Shown here one piece after another: positions 44,557-53,650 of a stretch of DNA of 64,000 nt. The translations under genes were made by a program, and so were the position numbers. The notes beneath the pieces were generated by a model, which saw only the letters and a program-made list of their open reading frames with translations, was not told where the DNA came from and did not search any database. Position 1 is the first letter of the stretch; every line of letters begins with the position of its first letter. Source of the DNA: Solirubrobacterales bacterium (GTDB lineage: Bacteria; Actinomycetota; Thermoleophilia; Solirubrobacterales; Solirubrobacteraceae); the NCBI GenBank assembly GCA_003138355.1, contig PLFX01000024.1, positions 55,029-119,028 on the forward strand, written 5' to 3'.

Positions 44557-45551
44557 CGAATCGTTCGCGCCAGCGACAGCGCGAACCAGCCGCGCTCGTC
44601 CGTGTACCAGTCCGTCAGCGCCAGACCGGCTGCGGAGAGGTCGGCTTCGAGTCGCGCGCGCGTCAGCTTGGCGCTGATCTCGGTCAGCAGATCCTCGCCT
44701 TGGGCAAACTCGATCGTGAGATCGATACCCGGGAGCCGGACCGTCTGCGGCTTACGTGCGCGCAGGCGCATCTCGATCCAGTCATTGCGCTCGTCGTAGA
44801 GGGCGAGGTGCTCAAAGCAATCAGGATCGAAGTCGGCCCCGAGCTCACGGTTCAGCACCCGGAGCATGTTCCTGTTGAACTCCGCCGTCACGCCGGCGGC
44901 ATCGTCATAGGCCGCGATCAGAGTCGCGCGGTCCTTGACCAGGTCGGTACCAAGAAGGAGGCGATCCGCCGGCCGCAGCAGCGCGACGATCGTGCGCAGG
45001 AAGCGTCGCCGCGACCCGGGGCGGAAGTTTCCGACCGTCCCGCCGAGGAACGCCACGAGCCGGCGCGCGCCGGGCGGCGGCAGGCGGTCCAGATGACGCT
45101 CGAAGTCGCCGATCAGCCCGTGTACCGCGAGCCCCGGATACTCGCTGACCAGCTGTTCGGCGCTCGCGCGCACGGAGGCCTCGTGGACGTCGACTGGCAC
45201 GTAGCGCGCGAGGAGCCCGGCGCGTGACATGGCATCCAGCAGCAGTCGCGTCTTCGTCGCGCTGCCCGAACCGAGCTCGACCAGCTCGCCGGCGCCGCTG
45301 CTGGCGATGATGCGGTCTGCTTCCTGCTCGAGGATCGCCCGCTCGGTCCGCGTCGGGTAGTACTCGGGCAGCTCACAGATCTCATCGAAAAGAGCTGCGC
45401 CGCGGCTGTCGTAGAAGTGCTTGGGGGCGAGTTGCTTAAGCGGCTGGGTCAGGCCGTCGAGGGCGTCTTCGGCGAGTGTGCGCGTGGCGGATCCGTCGAG
45501 CGCGTGGTCGATTGTGATCGAAGGCGCGGCGAAGCGAGTCCCGCTGCTCAT
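44553..45551 (-). CDS. egtD: L-histidine N-alpha-methyltransferase (EgtD)
   Basis: This 332-residue SAM-dependent enzyme makes hercynine from histidine in ergothioneine biosynthesis. It has K-H-F-Y-D-S-R-G-A-A-L-F-D-E-I-C, Y-Y-P-T-R-T-E, the SAM site E-L-G-S-G-S-A-T-K-T, F-L-G-G-T-V-G-N-F, and a C-terminal substrate pocket with A-F-N-R-N-like E-F-N-R-N. Length matches mycobacterial EgtD. ATG 45551 overlaps the egtB stop by 4 nt, so the order egtB-egtD is coupled. egtA, egtC and egtE are not in the window. Confidence 0.95.
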   Translation of the reverse strand: MSSGTRFAAPSITIDHALDGSATRTLAEDALDGLTQPLKQLAPKHFYDSRGAALFDEICELPEYYPTRTERAILEQEADRIIASSGAGELVELGSGSATKTRLLLDAMSRAGLLARYVPVDVHEASVRASAEQLVSEYPGLAVHGLIGDFERHLDRLPPPGARRLVAFLGGTVGNFRPGSRRRFLRTIVALLRPADRLLLGTDLVKDRATLIAAYDDAAGVTAEFNRNMLRVLNRELGADFDPDCFEHLALYDERNDWIEMRLRARKPQTVRLPGIDLTIEFAQGEDLLTEISAKLTRARLEADLSAAGLALTDWYTDERGWFALSLARTIR

Positions 45552-46807
45552 CCGAGATCACCGGCGAGCCGCAGACCGCAGAAGATCTGCCTGCGCTGGG
45601 GGTAGTCCCAGTTGCGAAACGTGGTGGTCACGACGTCGCGACTGGCGGCAAAGGAGCCGCCGCGCAGCACGCGGTAGTCGGGCCCGAAGAAGACCTCCGA
45701 GTACTCGCGGTAGGGATGGGCGCGAAATCCGGCGTAGCCGCGGAATTCGCTCGCCGTCCACTCCCAGACGTCGCCGATCAGCCCGAGCGCGCCGCATGGT
45801 GCGGCGCCATCAGGCAGCGATCCCGCGGGGAGCGGCGCGAAGATCCCCGACTCGATCAGGTTCGCGTGGCGCGGGCTCGGCCGCTCGTCTCCCCACGGCC
45901 AATCGAGCTTCAGCCCGCGGTCGGAATCCCAAGTCGCCGCGACCTCCCATTCGAGCTCGCTCGGAAGTCGTAGGCCATGGGACCGCGCGAATGCGTCGGC
46001 CTCGTACCAGGAGACGTGCACGACGGCCGCGCCGGGCTGGAACTCGTGCACGCCGTCGAGGCGCCGCTCGCGAGCGTCGTCGATCCACTGGAGGGGCCGC
46101 TCGACCCCCTCGCTCTGGCGCCACTCCCAGCCGGCTGGCGACCACCAGCGGCGCCGCGCATACCCGCCGGCCTCGACGAAGCCCAACCAATCGACGTTCG
46201 TGACCGGTAGGCGGCCGATGGCGAAACTATCTACCTCTATCTCATGTCGAGGCTTTTCGTTGTCGTAGGCAAACCCGTCCGCCGCCGCACCGATCGGCAC
46301 GATCCCCGCAGGCACGACGACCAGGTCGATGCCGCTCGCCGGGCTCGCAGCAGCCGAAGCCACGACGAGCGAAGGGGGCGTCCAGCCGTCGAGCCTCGCG
46401 AGCGCCAGTGTTTGGAGCATCGTCTCGGCGTGCTGTCGCTCGTGCCGGAGGACCAGCTCAACGATCGCGTCGTCCGCAGGTAGGTCGAGCTCGCGGACGC
46501 GTGCCCGCACCGCCGCGAGATAACTCTCGGCCTCGGCTCGCCGCAAGTAGCGCAGCTCGCTGCGCCGCGCGCGCGGCGTCTCGAAGGCGTCGTAGGTCGC
46601 CGCGAGGTCCGGGCGCAGCAGCGGCCGACCGCCGCGACGGTGGCACAGCCACAAATCCTCGAACGCAGCGATGTGCCCGAGATCCCAGACGAGCGGACTC
46701 ATCAGCCTCGAGTGCACACGTTCGAGATCGTCGTCCCCGAGGGTCTCGACAAGCGCCAGCGTCTGCTCGCGCGCTCTCTCGAGGCCGTCTGTCTCGAGCA
46801 CCGCCAT
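45548..46807 (-). CDS. egtB: Hercynine oxygenase / sulfoxide synthase (EgtB)
   Basis: This protein of about 419 residues pairs an N-terminal DinB-like domain with a C-terminal formylglycine-generating-enzyme (FGE) domain. The iron-site histidines are in D-L-G-H-I-A-A and R-H-E-R-Q-H-A-E (His-x3-His pattern). The FGE part has P-R-H-E-I-E-V-D-S-F, P-V-T-N-V-D-W, S-W-Y-E-A-D-A-F, L-P-S-E-L-E-W-E and L-R-G-G-S-F. It couples hercynine with a thiol using O2. ATG 46807 is preferred because AGGA lies about 11 nt upstream; ATG 46819 would put AGG adjacent to the start. The frame beyond 46819 has no homology. Confidence 0.93.
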   Translation of the reverse strand: MAVLETDGLERAREQTLALVETLGDDDLERVHSRLMSPLVWDLGHIAAFEDLWLCHRRGGRPLLRPDLAATYDAFETPRARRSELRYLRRAEAESYLAAVRARVRELDLPADDAIVELVLRHERQHAETMLQTLALARLDGWTPPSLVVASAAASPASGIDLVVVPAGIVPIGAAADGFAYDNEKPRHEIEVDSFAIGRLPVTNVDWLGFVEAGGYARRRWWSPAGWEWRQSEGVERPLQWIDDARERRLDGVHEFQPGAAVVHVSWYEADAFARSHGLRLPSELEWEVAATWDSDRGLKLDWPWGDERPSPRHANLIESGIFAPLPAGSLPDGAAPCGALGLIGDVWEWTASEFRGYAGFRAHPYREYSEVFFGPDYRVLRGGSFAASRDVVTTTFRNWDYPQRRQIFCGLRLAGDLG

Positions 46808-47170
46808 CGCGACGATCATCCTAGCGGGCAGCCGCGCCGGGCTAACCGGGCGGGTGCCGGCAGCGCCGGCGCAGTGCGATCTGCGACGGCCCCACAGGCC
46901 CGCACGCGACCTGCGCCACGCCGAGCACCCCGGGCTCGCAGGAGCCCGGGGCACCGGCCGGGGTGTGTGGCCCTCGGGCACGACCCGATCGGGATCGCAC
47001 TCCCCCCGCGTCTTGCCCCGGGGGCTCGAGAGCTCGCTGGGCGAGTTGGTCAGGCTCGCAAGCGGCACTTCAGCAGCCGCGAACCGGGAAGTCGTGAAGA
47101 TCCTGATAGCAATGCGCCCAGTTCACCGTCTCGTCACAGAAATGTGCGAATTGCAGGCGAATCTGCTCGC
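46808..47170. other. Divergent intergenic region with a strong hairpin
   Basis: This gap between egtB and the PHP-glycosyltransferase must hold both promoters. No clear -10/-35 pairs stand out. Its most notable element is a perfect 10-bp GC hairpin with a 4-nt loop at 46928-46951. No RNA gene or small ORF with a convincing ribosome site was seen. Confidence 0.5.
46928..46951. repeat. Perfect 10-bp inverted repeat
   Basis: CCCCGGGCTC and GAGCCCGGGG enclose GCAG. It sits about 120 nt upstream of egtB and 220 nt upstream of the fusion gene. There is no T-run on either strand, so it is not a standard intrinsic terminator; it may be a regulatory leader structure. Confidence 0.6.
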
Positions 47171-49450
47171 ATGACAATTAGCGAAGGGATCAACGGTAAA
47201 CGGACGCTTGTCGACCTCCATTGTCATTCGAGCGCGTCGGCCACATCCCGCCTCGGGGTCCAACGCGCGCTCGGGTTACCGGAATGTGCGACTCCGCCCG
47301 AGGAGGTCTACGAGCTGGCCAAGCGCCGGGGAATGGACTTCGTAACGATCACAGACCACGACACGATCGACGGCGGGCTCGTGATCGCACACAACGACGA
47401 CGTGTTCATCTCCGAGGAGCTGACCGCCTACTTCCGTGGCGAGCCGCAGGCCGTACACGTGCTCTGCTTCGGTATCTCGTCCGAAGACCACGAGTTCTTG
47501 CAGCGTCACAACCGTGACGTCGAGGAATGTGCCGAGTACCTCCATGCGAACTCGATCGCCTGCGCACTCGCACACCCGTTCTACGCCGTCGGCGCTCCGC
47601 TTCGCCCACGCCACCGTCGGCGCCTTGGGGAGCTGTTCACCGTCTGGGAGACTCGTAACGGTTCGCGCGCGCCGGAGCTCAACATGCCGGCGAGCATCTA
47701 CGTCGAGACGAACGGCGGCACCGCGATCGGCGGCAGCGATGACCACGCCGGGGTCGACATCGGACGCACCTTCACGGTGGCCCCGCCCGCCGGCACACCT
47801 GCCGAGCTGCTCGAGCACATCCGCAGCGGTCGCGTGCAACCGGGCGGCGAGCAGGGCAGCGCCGAGAAGTGGGCGCACGCCGCGATGGCGCTGGCCGTGC
47901 GCGCACTCGGCCGCGACGGCGAGGTCTCGAAGCTCGATCCGGTCACGGTGCTGAAGATCGCGGAGCGCCTGTTGCGCGAAGGCGATGCTCGGGAGGGCGG
48001 CGCTCAGGCGGACCTGCGTCCGGCGGACGCTCGCGCGCTGCTTCGGGCGTGGCTCGAGTCGGTCGGTCTCGACCACCTCTCCGAGGACGATCTCGTCGCC
48101 TACATGCAGGACGAGCGCTTCAGGCACGGCGGGCTTGCGCGGCGTGCACACCGCGCCCACGAGCGCCGACTACGCGGCGCCGTCGATCGGGCATTCGCTG
48201 CGGCCGGCCGCGGGGAGCTCGGCGCGATCGGACCGATGCTCTTCGACGCGTGCCTGCCGGCAATCCCGTACGCGCCGTCGGCGGCTTTCATCGCGCGCGA
48301 GCGCGCCAAGCTCGTGAGCCGCGACGATGATTCGGCGCGGATCGCCATCGTGGCCGACGGCATCGGAGCGATGCACGGCGTCACGCGGACGATCGAGGAG
48401 ATCCGCGACCGCGGTATCGCGGGCTTCGAGATCGAGGTGATCGGCACGGACCCGAATGTCGATCGCCGGCTGCCGGCGGTGGCAGACGTCGAGATTCCCT
48501 ACTACGCGGGCATGTCGATCGGCGTCCCAAGCCTGCCGGCAGCCGTTGAGGCGATCACCGCCGGGCGCTACGACCTGATCCACGTCTGCTCGCCCGGCCC
48601 GAGCGCGCTCGCGGCGGTGCTCGTTGCGCGGGCCATGCAAACACCGCTCGTCGGGTCCTACCACACCGAGCTGGCGAGCTACGCCGGCCTGCGATCGGGT
48701 AACGCCTCGCTCGAGGCGCTAGCCGCGATGGGTCTCGCCGCGTTCTACGGACAGTGCAGCCTCGTCCTCTCGCCGAGCAGCTCGGCCGACGACGCGCTCG
48801 CGGCCCTCGGGATCGGGCGCGAGCGAGTTGCCCGCTGGGATCGTGGCGTGGACGTCTCGCGCTTCGACCCATCGCGGCGCAGCCCGGCGCCCCGGGGCGA
48901 TCGCGTCGACGTCCTCTATGCGGGCCGCGTGGCGCGGGAGAAGAACCTCGATCTGATAGCCGACGCGTTCGAGCTGGCGCGCGCACGCGACCCGAGGCTC
49001 CACCTCGTGATCGCGGGCGACGGGCCGGAGGCCCCGCGGCTGCGGCAACGACTGGGCGCCAACGCCACCTGGCTCGGCTGGCTCGACGGCGACGCACTCG
49101 CCGCCGCTTACGCGAGCGCGGACATCTTCTGCTTTGCGAGCATCACCGACACCTTCGGCCAGGTGGTCCTCGAGGCTCAGGCGAGCGGTCTTGCCGTCCT
49201 CGCCGCCGATGCCGGTGGCCCGCGGGACCTGATCACGCACGGGGTCGACGGTCTGCTCGAGCAGTCGACGGGCCCGGCTTTCGCCGCTGCCCTCGTTGAA
49301 CTCGCGGGCTCACCGCTGCTGCGCGCCCGCCTCGGCCGAGCGGCAGCCCGCAACGCCGCCGAACGCACTTGGGAACGGGCCCTCGATCGCCTCGGCGCCG
49401 GCTACGACAGCGCCCTCGCGGATGCTCGGAGCGTGCGTGATGCAGCGTAG
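47171..49450 (+). CDS. PHP-domain / GT4 glycosyltransferase fusion
   Basis: This 759-residue protein joins a PHP phosphoesterase-like domain (residues about 12-215) to a GT4 glycosyltransferase (about 385-745). The PHP part has L-V-D-L-H-C-H-S-S, F-V-T-I-T-D-H-D-T-I-D-G, A-H-P-F-Y and G-S-D-D-H-A-G, so the metal-binding His/Asp set looks intact. The GT4 part has I-A-I-V-A-D-G, H-V-C-S-P-G-P, Y-A-G-R-V-A-R-E-K-N, and D-T-F-G-Q-V-V-L-E-A-Q-A-S-G with the E-x7-E-like donor site. It may add a sugar and hydrolyse a phosphate on the same glycan or lipid precursor. It overlaps the DUF2334 gene by 11 nt. Confidence 0.9.
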   Translation: MTISEGINGKRTLVDLHCHSSASATSRLGVQRALGLPECATPPEEVYELAKRRGMDFVTITDHDTIDGGLVIAHNDDVFISEELTAYFRGEPQAVHVLCFGISSEDHEFLQRHNRDVEECAEYLHANSIACALAHPFYAVGAPLRPRHRRRLGELFTVWETRNGSRAPELNMPASIYVETNGGTAIGGSDDHAGVDIGRTFTVAPPAGTPAELLEHIRSGRVQPGGEQGSAEKWAHAAMALAVRALGRDGEVSKLDPVTVLKIAERLLREGDAREGGAQADLRPADARALLRAWLESVGLDHLSEDDLVAYMQDERFRHGGLARRAHRAHERRLRGAVDRAFAAAGRGELGAIGPMLFDACLPAIPYAPSAAFIARERAKLVSRDDDSARIAIVADGIGAMHGVTRTIEEIRDRGIAGFEIEVIGTDPNVDRRLPAVADVEIPYYAGMSIGVPSLPAAVEAITAGRYDLIHVCSPGPSALAAVLVARAMQTPLVGSYHTELASYAGLRSGNASLEALAAMGLAAFYGQCSLVLSPSSSADDALAALGIGRERVARWDRGVDVSRFDPSRRSPAPRGDRVDVLYAGRVAREKNLDLIADAFELARARDPRLHLVIAGDGPEAPRLRQRLGANATWLGWLDGDALAAAYASADIFCFASITDTFGQVVLEAQASGLAVLAADAGGPRDLITHGVDGLLEQSTGPAFAAALVELAGSPLLRARLGRAAARNAAERTWERALDRLGAGYDSALADARSVRDAA

Positions 49451-50180
49451 CGGCGAGCCCGCACTCGCGGTCGCCCTACACGACGTCGAGCCTGGAACCT
49501 TCGAACGCTGCGCCCTGATCCGCGACTGGCTGTCCGATCTCGGCGTCGACCGCGTGACCCTGCTCGTGATCCCCGCGCGCGACCTACATCCACTCGCCGA
49601 TCGCAGCCCGGCGATCGCCGAGTGGCTGATCGAGCGCCAGCGCGCGGGCGACGCCGTCGCGCAGCATGGCTTCGAGCATCCCGGGCGTTGCGCGCGGCGC
49701 CTGCGCCCGCGGCTCTACAGCGAGCCGGCCGAGTTCGTGGGCCTCGACGCAGGCGAAGCCGGTCGTGCCCTCGACGCCGGGCGGCGCGTGCTCAAGCTCG
49801 CCGGAATCGAGACGTACGGGTTCGTCGCACCGGCCTACGCCTACACCCCGATCCTGCGCCAGCTGGTCGCATCGCGGTTTCGCTGGTGGGCCGGCCCCTG
49901 GGGCGTCCACAGCACGGGGCGTGGCGAGGCGGGCACTGAACAGCCTTTGGTCAACCACGCATCCCCCGCCGTCGGGCTCGCCAGTACGAGCGTCGCACGC
50001 CGGGCCCTCTCGCCCAGGCTCCTGCGCGCGGCGACGCTACTCGCGGGCGACGTCCTGCGGCTCGACGTCCATCCGGAGGACCTCGAACACCCGGGTCATG
50101 TGCTGACACTCGAATGGGCGCTCCGCCACTCCGTCGGGCGTCGCAAGCCGATCACCTACGACGAGCTGGCCGCCGCCTGA
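49440..50180 (+). CDS. DUF2334 polysaccharide-deacetylase-like protein
   Basis: This 246-residue protein belongs to DUF2334, a branch of the NodB/polysaccharide deacetylase fold. It has V-A-L-H-D-V-E-P with the His-Asp pair, [14 protein letters not shown] with further metal ligands, G-F-V-A-P-A-Y and R-L-D-V-H-P-E-D. No signal peptide is visible, so it may act inside the cell on a sugar precursor. ATG 49440 lies 11 nt before the stop of the PHP-GT4 gene, so the two are coupled and may act on the same glycan. Confidence 0.87.
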   Translation: MQRSGEPALAVALHDVEPGTFERCALIRDWLSDLGVDRVTLLVIPARDLHPLADRSPAIAEWLIERQRAGDAVAQHGFEHPGRCARRLRPRLYSEPAEFVGLDAGEAGRALDAGRRVLKLAGIETYGFVAPAYAYTPILRQLVASRFRWWAGPWGVHSTGRGEAGTEQPLVNHASPAVGLASTSVARRALSPRLLRAATLLAGDVLRLDVHPEDLEHPGHVLTLEWALRHSVGRRKPITYDELAAA

Positions 50181-50247
50181 TACGGGGGGCCGCCGGGCGG
50201 CAACGAGCCTGTCGTGGAAGAACATTTTCGCCGGGAGGGTTCCCGTC

Positions 50248-52869
50248 GTGATAGAACGCGGGGTCATGCAGATCTCCCGGGTGCCCAAGACGGCACTTGC
50301 CCTGCTTGTACTCAGTGCCGCCGGTGCCGCCCCGCAGATCGGCTCCTCGCCTGCGAGCCCGGTGGGTTCCACCGGCAGCACGGGCGCCAGGGCACAATTC
50401 GACGCGACGGGCCCGAGTGGCGTCAGCGGCGCAAGCGGCGTTAGCGGCGCAAGTGGTGCGACCGGTGCAACCGGTGCGAGCGGAGCCACGGGCGCAAGCG
50501 GCGCGAGCGGAACCACAGGCGCAAGCGGGTCGAGCACAACGACCGGCACGACTGGCTCCACGTCAACGGGCACCGTCGGCTCCACCTCAACCGGCACAAG
50601 CGGAAGTACGGATGCCGGGAGCGCCCCGCCCGCACCGACGCCGTCAGCGACGGGCTCGTCGGGAACGACCGGCGCCACCGCCACCACCGCGGCCACGGGA
50701 ACGAGCGGCTCGAGCGGCTCGAGCGTGCCTCCGTCGGTCGCGGCGATCAGCTCACAACCGACCACGGGCGATCAGCTGGTCGGGACGAGCAGCGGCCGTT
50801 CAGAGGCCGGAGGCGCACTCGCACCGGCCCCGAACCCTCACCTGTTCACGCAGTCGAACCCGCTCGCCGGCGTGCTGCCAGGGTCCGTCTTCGATCCGCT
50901 GGTCAACCTCGCACTCGGCGCCGATGTCCCGGAGTTCTACGTCACGCACTTCGACGTGCCGGCGTTCCTGCTGCCGATCTATCAGGCCGCGGGCGCCGCG
51001 TATGACATCCCGTGGCAGGTGCTCGCTGCGATCAACCAGGTGGAGACGAACTTCGGATCGGACCTCAACGTCTCCTCGGCCGGTGCCGTCGGCTGGATGC
51101 AGTTCCTTCCGAGCACGTGGAACAAGTACGCCGTCCCTGCGAGCCGTACGGGCGCCGCGGATCCCTACAACGCCGCCGACGCGATCTTCTCCGCGGCCAA
51201 GTACCTCAACGCCGCCGGCGCGACGACGAACCTGCCCGCGGCGATCTACGCCTACAACCACTCGGACGCCTATGTGCAGTCAGTCATGCTGCGAGCCGAG
51301 CTGCTCGCCGGTGTGCCCTCCACCCTCGTTGACTCCGTGAGCTCGCTCGCGGAGGGCAACTTCCCGATCGAGCTCCGCTACCACCCGCGCTACACAAGCC
51401 TGGCTACATCGCCCCGGTCCGGCCACTCGGGTCGCTCGGGCAACACGAACGCACCGGCGCCGGCGGCGATCGCCGCGGCGTTCGAGAGCAAGACGCTCGG
51501 TCACGCACCGAGATCGACGGAGATCTTCGCCGCCCGCCATGCAGCCGCCGTGGCTGTGCAGGCGGGAACGATCGTCGCGATCGGCCACAGCAAGCGACTC
51601 GGCACCTTCGTGCGTCTCGAGGACGCCTTCGGCAACACCTATACGTATGGCAACCTCGCGTCCCATGCCGCGTATCACCTCGTTGCGAAGCCGCGGAGCG
51701 CCGCGGCGACAGGCTCACTGGCGACACTCGGCGAGCTCGCGAGCGGACCTGCCCCCACGGCACCCGCCAGCGCCGGCGAGCAGGGAACGCCCGGGAGCGC
51801 CACGGTCACGGCGGCGCAGCTTGCCGGCACGCAGAGCGCAAGCACTGCTGCGAATGCACCAGCGGCGAACCGCGGACTCGACTTCGCGAGTCGCAGCGGT
51901 CCGGACACGCTGATCTTCGCCCCCAGTGCGATCCAGACCGTCGCGCGATCCTCGGTGAAGCGCGCGGCACGCGAAGCCTCCCGCCAACGCCGGCTGATCG
52001 ACCGCTACTTCACGACCGCCTTCGGACTGCCCCGCAACAGGCTCGAGGCTCGGCCGCTGCGCGTCGGCTCCCATGTGCTCGCCGGCACGATTCTCGGCTA
52101 CCTCGGAGCGACCGACCCGCACCTCGTGTTCGAGCTCCGCCCAGCCGGCGCGAGCGCGCGCGCGATAGATCCGCGTCCTTTCCTTGATGCCTGGGCTCAG
52201 CTCGCGACGCTCGAGCTCCACCGCCAGGCGCTCGGCCAGCCCCTGTACGGCGCGAACCTCGATGCCAGCGACGCCGGCGAAGCGCTCCTGATGAGCCAGG
52301 TCGACCTCGAGCGACTGATCCTCGACAACACGCACCTGCGGCTCACGCTCTGCGAGCGCAAGGCGATCGCAGCCGGCGATGTCGACCGGCGCGTGCTCGC
52401 CTCGGTCGAGTATTTGATCGACAAGGGCTACGAGCCGACCATCGCCGGCTGCACATCGACTACGGGTGGCAAGAGCATCGCGACGGCGAACAGCGTGGCC
52501 ATCACTGGCTTGAACGGTGTGCCGCTTGCCGGCCACACGGGAGCCGGAACGGCCGCGGACGCTGCGGTGCGCGCCCTCGCGAGCATCCCGGGGGTCGGTG
52601 CTCCGAGCCAGATCGCGAGCTTCGAGACCGTCCCAGGTTCGGCGAACACGCTGGCAAGCGCGTCCGACGCGGGCGAGATCGTCGTGTCCTTCACGCCCCA
52701 GCAGAGCTCGCTCGCGATCGCGTCAACCGCGTCCGTCACCCCCGCCTTCAAGCTCGGCGCGACGCGCTGGACCGAGCTCGACGCGCACCTCCTGGCGATT
52801 CCGCAGCCGCGCATCCCCACGGTGATCTCGACGCTCGCAGTTCGCACCGCCGGCAGCTCGACGCACTGA
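50248..52869 (+). CDS. Secreted lytic transglycosylase with degenerate, interrupted M23 domain
   Basis: This 873-residue secreted wall protein has a signal peptide (1-28), a collagen-like Gly-Ala/Ser-Ser/Thr repeat region (about 40-165), and a lytic transglycosylase domain (about 240-360) with catalytic Glu266 in N-Q-V-E-T-N-F-G and [12 protein letters not shown]. An M23-like fold follows in two pieces: 424-475 (G-T-I-V-A-I-G to T-Y-T-Y-G-N-L) and 603-645 (V-L-A-G-T-I-L-G to I-D-P-R-P-F-L-D). About 128 residues separate them. Zinc ligands are lost (N-L for H-L, H-L-V-F for H-L-H-F), so this part probably only binds wall. GTG 50248 has GGAGG 9 nt upstream. Confidence 0.88.
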   Translation: MIERGVMQISRVPKTALALLVLSAAGAAPQIGSSPASPVGSTGSTGARAQFDATGPSGVSGASGVSGASGATGATGASGATGASGASGTTGASGSSTTTGTTGSTSTGTVGSTSTGTSGSTDAGSAPPAPTPSATGSSGTTGATATTAATGTSGSSGSSVPPSVAAISSQPTTGDQLVGTSSGRSEAGGALAPAPNPHLFTQSNPLAGVLPGSVFDPLVNLALGADVPEFYVTHFDVPAFLLPIYQAAGAAYDIPWQVLAAINQVETNFGSDLNVSSAGAVGWMQFLPSTWNKYAVPASRTGAADPYNAADAIFSAAKYLNAAGATTNLPAAIYAYNHSDAYVQSVMLRAELLAGVPSTLVDSVSSLAEGNFPIELRYHPRYTSLATSPRSGHSGRSGNTNAPAPAAIAAAFESKTLGHAPRSTEIFAARHAAAVAVQAGTIVAIGHSKRLGTFVRLEDAFGNTYTYGNLASHAAYHLVAKPRSAAATGSLATLGELASGPAPTAPASAGEQGTPGSATVTAAQLAGTQSASTAANAPAANRGLDFASRSGPDTLIFAPSAIQTVARSSVKRAAREASRQRRLIDRYFTTAFGLPRNRLEARPLRVGSHVLAGTILGYLGATDPHLVFELRPAGASARAIDPRPFLDAWAQLATLELHRQALGQPLYGANLDASDAGEALLMSQVDLERLILDNTHLRLTLCERKAIAAGDVDRRVLASVEYLIDKGYEPTIAGCTSTTGGKSIATANSVAITGLNGVPLAGHTGAGTAADAAVRALASIPGVGAPSQIASFETVPGSANTLASASDAGEIVVSFTPQQSSLAIASTASVTPAFKLGATRWTELDAHLLAIPQPRIPTVISTLAVRTAGSSTH
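50362..50620 (+). repeat. Collagen-like tripeptide-repeat coding region
   Basis: The DNA encodes reiterated G-A-S, G-A-T, G-T-T and G-S-T triplets as 9-bp-periodic variants of GGCGCAAGC. Imperfect copies argue for an old, drifting repeat rather than a fresh expansion. It forms the linker between signal peptide and transglycosylase. Confidence 0.7.
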
Positions 52870-52902
52870 CACCCGGCAAGCACGCTTCCTTCGGACAGGC
52901 TC

Positions 52903-53535
52903 CTAACGCGTCCTGTGGTCGCGCAGCGAGATTCCCTCGAGCGCATGAGCCACCGTCTCGCAGGCATCGACTGCCGCCTCGAGGGATTCGAAGATGTCGC
53001 GCCAGCGGATGACGACCATCGGATCGGTACCGCTGACGAACAGGGAGGCCACGGCATCGCGGCGAATCCGGTCGCCCTCGTTCTCGAGCCGGTGGATCTC
53101 GACGAGGTGTGGCGAGAGACCGGTGCCCGTGCGCAGACAGCGAAGCGCATGGGCAACCTGCTCGGAGGCACCCACCAGAACGTCGGCCAGATCGACCGCT
53201 GACTCCATGGTGGCTTCGACGCCGTAGAGCACGAGCGTGTCGCCAACCTGCTCGGAGTGATCGACGATGTCGTCCAGGGCGGTCGCGAGCCGGTAGCCCT
53301 CGGCCGCATCGAACGGCGCCCTGACGCGGCGGGTCCCGTTCAGGCGGTGGATGAAGTCGTGCGTGATCCGATCGCCCTCCTGCTCACAGAGGCGTAGATC
53401 CTGGGCCAGTGTTGCGCGCTCGGGATAGTCCGCCAGCAGATCGCGGAGCAGCAGCGCGGTCCGCTGAACATTGCGCCCGGATTCCTCGAGCAGCCCCAGC
53501 AGCCGCTCGTCCGGCTCTCTACGAAACGGAGCCAT
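52903..53535 (-). CDS. DUF47-family PhoU-like protein
   Basis: This 210-residue all-helical protein of the DUF47 (PhoU-like) family has E-E-S-G-R-N-V-Q-R-T, C-E-Q-E-G-D-R-I-T-H-D-F, D-D-I-V-D-H-S-E-Q-V-G-D, and a second half with R-L-E-N-E-G-D-R-I-R-R-D-A. The E-x-x-G-D-x-I motifs are likely metal sites. Members commonly sit beside low-affinity phosphate transporters (Pit) and modulate transport; no pit gene is present here. It is divergent from the winged-helix gene, and tandem Pho-box-like repeats lie 40 nt upstream of its start, so phosphate control is likely. Confidence 0.9.
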   Translation of the reverse strand: MAPFRREPDERLLGLLEESGRNVQRTALLLRDLLADYPERATLAQDLRLCEQEGDRITHDFIHRLNGTRRVRAPFDAAEGYRLATALDDIVDHSEQVGDTLVLYGVEATMESAVDLADVLVGASEQVAHALRCLRTGTGLSPHLVEIHRLENEGDRIRRDAVASLFVSGTDPMVVIRWRDIFESLEAAVDACETVAHALEGISLRDHRTR

Positions 53536-53575
53536 GAAGTCGCAGCCTAGATTGCCTCCCCGCGGAGCGCTTGCT

Positions 53576-53619
53576 TTTCACGACTTCTTCACGGCTCCGT
53601 CACCGCATCTTAACCCTCG
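53576..53619 (+). promoter_or_regulatory. Four tandem 11-bp Pho-box-like repeats
   Basis: Four consecutive 11-nt units carry TTCAC, TTCAC, GTCAC and TTAAC at the same position (starts of the pentamers at 53577, 53588, 53599, 53610). The 11-bp direct-repeat register and the core fit PhoB/PhoP boxes (CTGTCAT units; GTTCACC-like actinobacterial units). They lie between divergent DUF47 and the winged-helix gene. Confidence 0.65.
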
Positions 53620-53650
53620 CAGCCCGCACGCGAGGAAGGCTGGTCGAGCG

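Noticed and set aside
46820..47068. N-terminal extension of EgtB by 83 or more residues
   Set aside because: No homology, Arg/Pro-rich shadow composition, and a better start at 46807 or 46819.
50362..50620. Repeat-rich DNA as a possible CRISPR or tandem-repeat locus
   Set aside because: The periodicity is 9 bp, in frame, and encodes Gly-x-y triplets inside a clear gene; there are no spacer-repeat units.
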